Below are positions 29,126 through 37,000 of a stretch of 64,000 nt of DNA, piece after piece. The stretch is from Thiocapsa marina 5811 (GTDB lineage Bacteria; Pseudomonadota; Gammaproteobacteria; Chromatiales; Chromatiaceae). Position numbers and translations under genes: made by a program. Location of the stretch: positions 124,001-188,000 of the forward strand of contig NZ_AFWV01000013.1 of the NCBI RefSeq assembly GCF_000223985.1, read 5' to 3'. How positions within the stretch are numbered: the first letter of the stretch is position 1; every line of letters begins with the position of its first letter. The notes beneath the pieces are model-generated. The model searched no databases, had not been told where the DNA came from, and worked only from the letters and a program-made list of their open reading frames with translations.

Positions 29126-30115
29126 TTGACCGACCAGGACGCTGCCTTACCGGGTCACACCTACCGCATCGGCGCCGTATCGCGGCTGACCGGGGTTCCC
29201 GCCGATACGCTGCGCGTCTGGGAGCGTCGCTACAGCGTCGTCTCGCCGCTTCGGTCGGAATCGGGTACCCGCCTTTACGGGCCCGACGATGTGAGTCGAT
29301 TGACCCTCATCAAGCGGTTGGTCGACCGGGGCGATGCGATCAGCAGTGTCGCGAACCTCAGCCTCGATCAACTGCGCGAGCGAATCCGCGGAACGGACCT
29401 CCCCGAGACGACCGGCGCGCCGGAGCGCCCGTGCCGCGTATTAGTGATCGGCTCTTCGCTCGCCGAGCGCTTCAGGCGCGAGAACCCGATCTCGGGGGAC
29501 ATCGAAATCGTGGGGCTCTTCGGGTCGCGCCGGGCGTTTCTCGCGGCGGAGCCGCCGCCGCCGACACCGGATGTGGCCGTGATCGAGTACCCCACGATCC
29601 AAGGCGACCAAGTGCGCGAGATCGGCGAGCTGGTCGCAAAGTCCGGCGCTGCCCGCGCGATCCTCGTCTACAGCTTCGCAACGCGCTCGACCATCGAGCG
29701 GCTCGATGCCCGAAGAATGATCCCCAAGCGCGCGCCGGTCGAGCTGCATGAGCTGCGGCACTGGTGCGCGGGCGAATTTGGGAGGGCGCCCGCCCGGGGC
29801 AGCGAGGAGCCTGCTCTGGACCTGTCCTTGCCGATCCCGCAGCGACACTTCACCGACGCGGATCTGCTTCGGATCGCCGCCGCCTCGCCGAGCGTGCGCT
29901 GCGAGTGCCCGCATCACCTCGTCGATCTGGTGCTCTCCCTGAATGCCTTCGAGAGCTACAGCGCCGAATGCGAGGATCGCAACGCGGAGGATGCAGCACT
30001 GCACGCCTATCTGCATGCGGCGACTGCGCAGGCGCGGTCCATGATGGAGGTTGCACTTGCGCGCGTGGTGGCGGCCGAGGGGATCGAGCTCGCCAACCCG
30101 GACGGAGAAATCTGA
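29126..30115 (+). CDS. MerR-family regulator with Rossmann-like middle domain
   Basis: The N terminus is a MerR winged helix (YRIGAVSRLTGVPADTLRVWERRY, about 12-80), close to the CarH/LitR light- and B12-responsive group. The middle (about 103-200) looks like an alternating beta/alpha Rossmann fold (RVLVIGSS, VAVIEYPTI, AILVYSF). It lacks the DxHxxG motif that coordinates cobalamin, so B12 binding is doubtful. The C-terminal part has a CECPHHLVDLVLSL motif and a helical end. TTG 29126 has GAGGAG upstream. Target genes are unknown. Confidence 0.8.
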   Translation: MTDQDAALPGHTYRIGAVSRLTGVPADTLRVWERRYSVVSPLRSESGTRLYGPDDVSRLTLIKRLVDRGDAISSVANLSLDQLRERIRGTDLPETTGAPERPCRVLVIGSSLAERFRRENPISGDIEIVGLFGSRRAFLAAEPPPPTPDVAVIEYPTIQGDQVREIGELVAKSGAARAILVYSFATRSTIERLDARRMIPKRAPVELHELRHWCAGEFGRAPARGSEEPALDLSLPIPQRHFTDADLLRIAAASPSVRCECPHHLVDLVLSLNAFESYSAECEDRNAEDAALHAYLHAATAQARSMMEVALARVVAAEGIELANPDGEI

Positions 30116-30154
30116 ATCCGATAGCCCGATAGCGCTAAGATAGCGGTTTCGTCC

Positions 30155-30172
30155 GCGGGTCGAGCCACCCGC
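30155..30172 (+). terminator. hairpin between the MerR-type gene and hisHF
   Basis: A perfect 6-bp stem GCGGGT/ACCCGC with a 6-nt loop, without a following T run. It may be a weak terminator or a processing site. Confidence 0.35.
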
Positions 30173-30210
30173 GTATCCGATATCAACACGACCGCTTCGG
30201 ATTCAGAGCC

Positions 30211-31800
30211 ATGATCTCCCTGCTCGACTACGGCGCCGGAAATGTGCGGAGCATCCGCAACGCCATCCACTCCTTGGGCTTCTCGCTGACCGAGATCGAG
30301 AAGCCGGCGGATATTCTCAAGGCGGAGCGGCTGATCTTCCCCGGCGTCGGTTCCTTCGGGGCGGCGATGCAGCGTCTGCATGCGCTGGGCTATCTCGAGC
30401 CCTTGCGCGAGTATCTCGCCGCGGGGCGACCCTATCTGGGGATCTGCATCGGCCTGCAGGCACTCTTCGAAGGCAGCGACGAGTCCCCCGGCGTGCCCGG
30501 GCTCGGGATCATTCCGGGGCGGATACGACGCTTCGACGCGGGCGCACTCGCCGTTCCGCACATGGGATGGAACGACGTGCGCGTCGAGCGCGACTCCCCC
30601 TTGTTCGCCGACTACGCCGGAGAGAAGCTCTACTTCGTGCATTCCTACTATGCCGAACCCACCGCCGAGAATCGGGACTGGCAGCTCGCCAAGACCGACT
30701 ACGGTCGGTCGTTTCTCAGCGCGGTGGAGCGAGGACGGATCTCCGCGGTTCAGTTTCACCCCGAGAAGAGCGCAAGCGCCGGGTTGCGGCTGCTGCGACG
30801 CTTTCTCGGCGGCGAGGATCGCCCGCTCCCCGAGACGACCCCCTCCGTCGATCGCAGTCCGACGCATCTGGCCAAGCGCATCATCGCCTGTCTGGACGTG
30901 CGCACCAACGATGCCGGTGATCTGGTCGTGACCAAAGGCGATCAGTACGACGTGCGCGAGGCCGGCGAGGTCCGCAATCTCGGCAAGCCGGTTGCGCTGG
31001 CCCAGCGCTATTACGAGGAGGGCGCCGACGAGATCACCTTCCTCAACATCACCGCCTTCCGTGACTTCCCCTTGGAGGATCAGCCGATGCTGGAGATCCT
31101 CGAGCGCACCTCGGAGCGCGTTTTCGTTCCGCTCACCATCGGCGGGGGAATCCGTGCCTTTCGCGATGCCCGCGGGAAGGACTATTCCGCATTGGACGTC
31201 GCCGACGCCTATTTCCGCTCCGGTGCCGATAAGATCTCGATCGGCTCGGATGCGGTCGAGGCCGTCGAAGGCTATCGGCAACGAGGAGCCAAAGACGGCA
31301 GCACGGCCATCGAGCAGATCGCCCGGGTCTACGGCAACCAGGCCGTGGTCATCTCCATCGACCCGCGTCGCGTCTATGTCCGCACGCCCGAGGAGACGCC
31401 CCATTACACCGTCGAGACCGCTGTGCCGGGACCCGATGGCGAGCGCTACTGTTGGTTTCAATGCACGATCAAGGGCGGACGCGAGGGTCGCGACGTCGAT
31501 GCCGTGGAGCTTGCGCGGGTCTGCGAGATCCTGGGAGCAGGCGAGATCCTGCTCAACTCGATCGACCGCGACGGCACGGGCGCGGGCTTCGATCTCGAGC
31601 TGATTCATGCCGTCAGATCGGCCGTCGGTATCCCGGTGATCGCCTCGAGCGGCGCAGGCTGTGTCGAGCACTTTGCGGAGGTGTTTGACGCGACCGATGT
31701 CGAAGCCGCGCTGGCCGCGGGGATCTTTCACCGGCGCGAGGTGCCGATTCAGGCCGTCAAGGCCTATCTCCTCGCCCGGGGGATCGAGATCCGAGCCTGA
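30211..31800 (+). CDS. hisHF: fused imidazole glycerol phosphate synthase (HisH-HisF)
   Basis: The protein combines the glutaminase HisH (1-210) and the cyclase HisF (220-529) in one 529-residue chain, making imidazole glycerol phosphate and AICAR in histidine synthesis. The glutaminase triad is C79 (GICIGLQ), H183 and E185 (QFHPEKS). The cyclase aspartates are D229 (ACLDVRTND) and D384 (SIDPRRVYV). The HisF half has the insertions and wording of the eukaryotic HIS7 enzyme (VTKGDQYDVRE, KGGREGRD). Most bacteria keep the two proteins separate. No other his gene is adjacent. Confidence 0.93.
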   Translation: MISLLDYGAGNVRSIRNAIHSLGFSLTEIEKPADILKAERLIFPGVGSFGAAMQRLHALGYLEPLREYLAAGRPYLGICIGLQALFEGSDESPGVPGLGIIPGRIRRFDAGALAVPHMGWNDVRVERDSPLFADYAGEKLYFVHSYYAEPTAENRDWQLAKTDYGRSFLSAVERGRISAVQFHPEKSASAGLRLLRRFLGGEDRPLPETTPSVDRSPTHLAKRIIACLDVRTNDAGDLVVTKGDQYDVREAGEVRNLGKPVALAQRYYEEGADEITFLNITAFRDFPLEDQPMLEILERTSERVFVPLTIGGGIRAFRDARGKDYSALDVADAYFRSGADKISIGSDAVEAVEGYRQRGAKDGSTAIEQIARVYGNQAVVISIDPRRVYVRTPEETPHYTVETAVPGPDGERYCWFQCTIKGGREGRDVDAVELARVCEILGAGEILLNSIDRDGTGAGFDLELIHAVRSAVGIPVIASSGAGCVEHFAEVFDATDVEAALAAGIFHRREVPIQAVKAYLLARGIEIRA

Positions 31801-31823
31801 TGGGAAGGGGGCAGCACACCCCG

Positions 31824-32729
31824 ATGGCCCGGACAATCTCGCATCTCTTTCTCTGCGTTGCGATGACCGTCCTGTTCGGTTGCGCCATGCCGGGGCAGGC
31901 ACCCGGCCCGACATCCGATCGCGGCTCGGAGCGGAACGGCGGCCTGATCTCGGGCTCGACCCGCCCCCCGCAAGGTATGAGCCGAGACGACTGGCTGAGC
32001 AGGATCGCGGCCTGTCATCTCCTGCGTGTCGGACAGAATCTCGACGTCGCCGTGACCGATTCGGCGGTGATCGCCGCCGCCGACAAGTACGGCTTTCGGG
32101 TGGATGCGATCATCGATCGATCCAACCAGCTGGTCGTGGAGTACGGATCGCGCGGGCCGGCACTGCTCGCCTTCGCGACCGAATCCTGTCGGCAAGTCTC
32201 GGAAGCCACCGGCGTGACATCGACCCTGGTGCGGTTCGAGCCGGACGGGACCCTGAGGATGAATTGGCTGCGCATCGACGGTGCCGAGATCGCGGACGGA
32301 TTCGCAGAGCAGACCATCGGCGAGTTGCGCCGACAACGTGCCGTCGGCCTGGTGATCAACAGCCCCGGCGGCTCGGTCTTCGAGGCGCGCAAGCTCGGAC
32401 GCTACCTGCGCACCATGGGTCTGCGCACTGCCGTCGATCAGGCCTGTACCTCGGCCTGCATCGATGTGCTCGCGGGAGGCGCCGAACGCTACGTGACGCC
32501 CGATGCGACGCTGGGGATCCATCAAAGCAAGGTCCCGAGACGCTTCAGTAGCCACGAGGGCGGACAGCGCTATGTCGCCGACGCCTTCCTCTATCTTCGC
32601 GAGATGGGCATCGATCCCGATGTCGCCATCGCCGCCGCCTCCGTACCCAACAACAAGATCCTTCTGATCTCGCTTTCCGATGCGCTGCAGACCGGCCTGA
32701 TCACGGACGTCATCGAGCGCGTGGAGTAG
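31824..32729 (+). CDS. ClpP-fold periplasmic lipoprotein (COG3904-like)
   Basis: A 20-residue signal ends in the lipobox LFGC, so the protein should be lipid-anchored. The C-terminal half looks like a ClpP/crotonase-fold serine hydrolase: VINSPGGSVFEARKLG, then ACTSACIDVLAGG with the likely nucleophile serine, then LGIHQSK with the likely histidine. The substrate is unknown. ATG 31824 follows GGGAAGGGGG; ATG 31800 overlaps the hisHF stop and would spoil the signal peptide. The length is 301 residues. Confidence 0.78.
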   Translation: MARTISHLFLCVAMTVLFGCAMPGQAPGPTSDRGSERNGGLISGSTRPPQGMSRDDWLSRIAACHLLRVGQNLDVAVTDSAVIAAADKYGFRVDAIIDRSNQLVVEYGSRGPALLAFATESCRQVSEATGVTSTLVRFEPDGTLRMNWLRIDGAEIADGFAEQTIGELRRQRAVGLVINSPGGSVFEARKLGRYLRTMGLRTAVDQACTSACIDVLAGGAERYVTPDATLGIHQSKVPRRFSSHEGGQRYVADAFLYLREMGIDPDVAIAAASVPNNKILLISLSDALQTGLITDVIERVE

Positions 32730-32781
32730 AGTTCGCGACTTCAATGCGCTGGATCAAAAAAAACATCTGGATCAAAGCCTT

Positions 32782-32798
32782 CTATTGATCTCCAATAG
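32782..32798. promoter_or_regulatory. inverted repeat upstream of rnfB (first)
   Basis: Perfect 6-bp arms CTATTG/CAATAG separated by 5 nt, in a locally AT-rich stretch about 200 bp before rnfB. It has the size of a dimeric-regulator operator. The regulator is unknown. Confidence 0.5.
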
Positions 32799-32810
32799 TA
32801 ACGATTTACA

Positions 32811-32839
32811 GAATTATGAAATTTAATAGATCATAATTC
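32811..32839. promoter_or_regulatory. inverted repeat upstream of rnfB (second)
   Basis: Perfect 9-bp arms GAATTATGA/TCATAATTC separated by an 11-nt AT-only-rich spacer. This is among the most AT-rich DNA in the window and lies where the rnf operon promoter is expected. Confidence 0.55.
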
Positions 32840-32997
32840 CGTAAAATTAGCGGAGTCTTCTGAGCGGAGCGGGTCGATGCTCGCGAGCGCCGGACGCGAA
32901 TGGTTTCGGGGCTCGCGTCACAAGCACGGTCACCGCGTTCGGTTCATCATGCGGTCTTCGTCCGCGCCGTCCGACCTTTGCCTGATTCGAGCTGTTT

Positions 32998-33864
32998 ATG
33001 GCATCCATCTTCACCGCTGTCGGTTTCATGGCCGCTCTTGGTCTGCTGCTCGCCACGATCTTGATCCTGGCGAATCGACGGCTTTACGTCTACGAAGACC
33101 CGCGCATCGATCAGGTCGAAGACCTGCTGCCGCGCGCGAATTGCGGTGCCTGCGGGACTGCGGGCTGTCGCCCGTTCGCCGAGATGCTGGTCAAGGGCGA
33201 GATCGCGCCCGGTCGATGCACCGTGAACTCGCCCGCGACGAACAAACTCATCGCCGATTTTCTCGGCGTCGCGCTCGGCGCCGACGAGAAGCGGGTCGCA
33301 CGGCTTGCATGCTCCGGGGGGGCACACGTCGCCTTCCTGCGGGCCTCTTACGGCGGCCTGGAATCCTGTCGCGCAGCCGCCTTGGTCTCCGGCGGCGGCA
33401 AGGGCTGCTCCTGGGGCTGTCTCGGGATGGGCGATTGTGCCGAGGTCTGCGACTTCGATGCGATCCGACTCGATCGTCACGGCCTGCCGATCGTCGATAC
33501 CGCCAAGTGCACCGCCTGCGGTGATTGCGTCACCGTCTGTCCGAAGGATCTCTTCAGTCTGCATGCGATCAGTCACCGCCTCTGGGTCGCCTGCAAGAAC
33601 CTGGACCCGGGAGACGAGGGCGAGCATGAATGCGATGTCGTCTGCACCGCGTGCGGGCGCTGCGCTCAGGATTCGCCCGAGGGTTTGATCGAGATTCGCG
33701 ACAACCTGGCCGTCGTGGATTACACCAAGAACGCGCTCGCCTCGAAGGTCGCGATCGAGCGCTGCCCGACCGGCGCCATTGTTTGGCTCGAACCCGACGG
33801 TCGGATCATCAAAGGGAAGGACGCCAGAAAGGTGGTCCGCAAAGAGGCATTGCCGTTGGCTTGA
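32998..33864 (+). CDS. rnfB: Rnf complex iron-sulfur subunit RnfB (long type)
   Basis: RnfB is the likely electron entry subunit of the Rnf ferredoxin:NAD oxidoreductase. After an N-terminal membrane segment comes the C49-x2-C52-x4-C57-x16-C74 cluster motif. More clusters follow: CSWGCLGMGDCAEVC, CTACGDCVTVCP and CDVVCTACGRC. At 288 residues it is about 100 longer than the usual gammaproteobacterial RnfB and resembles those of strict anaerobes. It leads the operon; the RBS is weak. A giant PFOR, not rnfC, follows. Confidence 0.9.
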   Translation: MASIFTAVGFMAALGLLLATILILANRRLYVYEDPRIDQVEDLLPRANCGACGTAGCRPFAEMLVKGEIAPGRCTVNSPATNKLIADFLGVALGADEKRVARLACSGGAHVAFLRASYGGLESCRAAALVSGGGKGCSWGCLGMGDCAEVCDFDAIRLDRHGLPIVDTAKCTACGDCVTVCPKDLFSLHAISHRLWVACKNLDPGDEGEHECDVVCTACGRCAQDSPEGLIEIRDNLAVVDYTKNALASKVAIERCPTGAIVWLEPDGRIIKGKDARKVVRKEALPLA

Positions 33865-34007
33865 CGCCTCGGCCGGTATGACATCCGCCGCAACCGCTGC
33901 GCCCCGGAATCGGTCGTTCGAAGAATCGAAGCATCCACCCTGTCGTGCCCTCGAGCGCCGGCTTATCGCCGACGGCCGGGCCACCGGGTCAACCACAGAG
34001 AAGCCCC

Positions 34008-37000
34008 ATGTTCGGAAAGCCTATGTTCGGAAATAAGGACGAGAAACAGGTCAAGTATCCCGGCACACGGATGGCGATGGACGGCAATACCGCCGTCATC
34101 ATGTGCGAGCGCGAAGCCTCGGACGCCGCCGGCGCCTATCCCATTACGCCCTCCACACAGATGGGCGAGTATTGGGCCGAGGAGGTCGCGAAAGGCCATC
34201 TCAACGTGTCGGGAAACCCGCTGATCTTCGTCGAGCCCGAATCCGAGCATGCCGCGGCGGCCGTCACCGCCGGCATGTCCATGACCGGCCTGCGTGCGGT
34301 CAACTTCTCCTCTGCTCAGGGTGTGGCCTTCATGCACGAGTCGCTCTATGCGGCCGTCGGCAAGCGTCTGCCCTACGTGCTCAATATCGGCGCGCGTGCG
34401 ATCACCAAGTCCAGTCTGAACGTCCATTGCGCTCACGACGACTACCACTGCATCGACGACACCGGATTCACCCAGGTCTACGGCAAAAGCGCCCAAGAGG
34501 CGGCGGATCTGAATCTGATCGCCCGCAAGATCGCCGAGCTGACCCTCACCCCCGCCGCGGTCGGCCAGGACGGCTTTCTGACCACCCATCTGATCGAGCC
34601 GCTGCTCGTGCCCGAGCGTGAGCTGATCGCCGAGTTCTGCGGCCGCCCGGACGACATCATCGCGTGTCCGACGCCGGCCCAAAAGCTCGTTTACGGACCG
34701 ACTCGCCGCCGCGTTCCCATGGTTTGGGACGTCGACAACCCGGTGACGTCGGGCTCCGTGCAGAACCAAGACGCCTACATGCAGGCGGTCGCCGCACAGC
34801 GCCCGTACTTTTTCGATCACATCGAGCCGATTGCCGAGCAGGTCATGGATGAGTTCCATGCACTGACCGGGCGGCGCTATCAGCGCGTCAGCGGGTATCG
34901 CACGGAGGATGCCGACTACCTCATCCTCGGCCAAGGCAGCATGATCACCCAGGCCGAGGCGGTTGCGGATTATCTGCGCGAGACCCGCAAGCTCAAGATC
35001 GGCATCGTCAACCTCACCATGTATCGCCCCTTCCCGGGCGATCTCGTCGGGCAGATGCTCAAGGGCAGGAAGGGCGTGGCCGTGCTCGAGCGCACCGACC
35101 AGCCGCTGGCCGAAGACCTTCCCGTCATGCGCGAGATCCGAGCGGCCCTGACCAAGTGTCTGGAAAACGGCAGTATGGAGAAGGGCGAGCGCCTGCCCTA
35201 TCCGGACTACGCCGTCTACCGTCAGGGCGATATGCCGCGGCTCTATTCGGGCTGCTACGGTCTGGGCTCGCGGGATCTTCAGCCCGAGGGCCTGATCGCG
35301 GCGATCGAGAACATGCTCCCCGGTGCCGCGCAACGTAAATTCTTCTACCTGTCGGTCGACTTCATCCGCAAACCCTTTGATCCGAAGGACGAGATCCGCA
35401 TCCAAGCCCTCAAGGACGCCTATCCGCACATCGGCGAGCTCGCCCTGCGCGGCAGCGAAAACCCCAACCTCCTGCCCAAGGGCGCCATCACGGTGCGCAT
35501 GCACTCGGTCGGCGGCTGGGGCGCGGTCACGACAGGCAAGAACCTGGCGATGACCCTATACGATCTGCTCGGCTTCGACATCCGCGCCAACCCCAAGTAC
35601 GGCTCGGAGAAGAAGGGGCAACCGACCACCTACTTCCTCTCCGCCGCACCCGAGCCGATCCGGCTCAACTGCGAGTACACCTATGTCGACGTGGTGTTGA
35701 GCCCGGATCCGAACGTCTTCACGCACTCCAATCCGCTCGCCGGGTTGGATCGGGGAGGGCGCTTCATCGTCCAGTCGAGCCTCGACAACCCCGAGCAGGT
35801 CTGGGCCAGCTTCCCGCCGGCCGCGCGCAAATACATCGTCGAGCACGAGATCCGCGTCTACTACATCGACGGCTTCAAGATCGCCCGCGAAGAGGCATCC
35901 GATCCGGAGCTGCAGATCCGGATGCAGGGCAACACCTTCCAAGGCGCCTTCTTTGCCGCATCGCCGCTGATGGAGCGCGCCGGGCTCGACGAGGCCGGAC
36001 TCTTCGCCGCCATGGAGGAGCAGATCCGTCATAAGTTCGGCGCCAAGGGCGAGCGCGTCGTGCAGGACAACCTGCGCATCGTGCGCCGCGGTTTCGACGA
36101 GATCGTCGAGATCGTCGACAAACCCATGATCAGCGGCCAGCTGCTGCCGCGTAAGGAGGTCGGTCTCCCGGTCATGCTCAAGCAGTTGCCCGAAGGCGAC
36201 GGCGGCGTGACCGACGTGCATCGCTTCTGGGAGCAGACCGGCGCCTTCTACGCCAGCGGTCGCGGCAGCGACAATCTGGCCGATCCGCACATGGCCCTGT
36301 CGCTGATGCCCGCCTCCAGCGGCGTCTATCGCGACATGACGCAGATCCGCTTCACCTACCCCAAGTACGTGCCCGAGAACTGCACCGCCTGCGGCAACTG
36401 CTTCTCGGTCTGCCCCGACAGCGCCATCCCGGGCCTGGTCAACTCGGTCTCCGACATCTTCGCCGCCGCCATCGCACGGGTGGAGCGCGGCATGCCCACC
36501 CAGCATCTGCGTCGCGAGACCCGCAACGTCGAGAAACGTCTGCGCAAGCTCATCGACGCGGCCGGCGATTCGCCCGACATGCGCGCGTTGATGGACCAAG
36601 CAGTCCTGGAGACCCTGGCCGCCTATCAAGGCGAGCCCGAGCACAAGGCCGTAGTGGAGCAGGAGTTCGGCCTCATGATGCAGGCCCTCGGCGACTATCA
36701 ATTCGCCGTGACCAAGCCCTATTGGAGCAACCGCGAGAAGAAGCAAAAGGGTAGCGGCGGACTCTTCAGCATCACCGTCAATCCCTATACCTGCAAGGGC
36801 TGCAACGAGTGTATCGAGGTCTGCGACGACGGCGCCCTCGTCTCCGAGCCCCAGACGACGCAGACGATCGAAGAGATGCGCGCCAAGTGGGACTTCTGGC
36901 TCGATCTGCCGACCACGGCTCCGGACTTCATCCGCATCGATGATCTGGACGACAAGATCGGCGCACTCGAGACCTTGCTGCTGGACAAGTCCAACTATCA

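Noticed and set aside
29126-30115. Naming the MerR-type regulator CarH or LitR.
   Set aside because: The DxHxxG cobalamin motif and the four-helix B12 cap are not visible, so the name would imply an unproven function.
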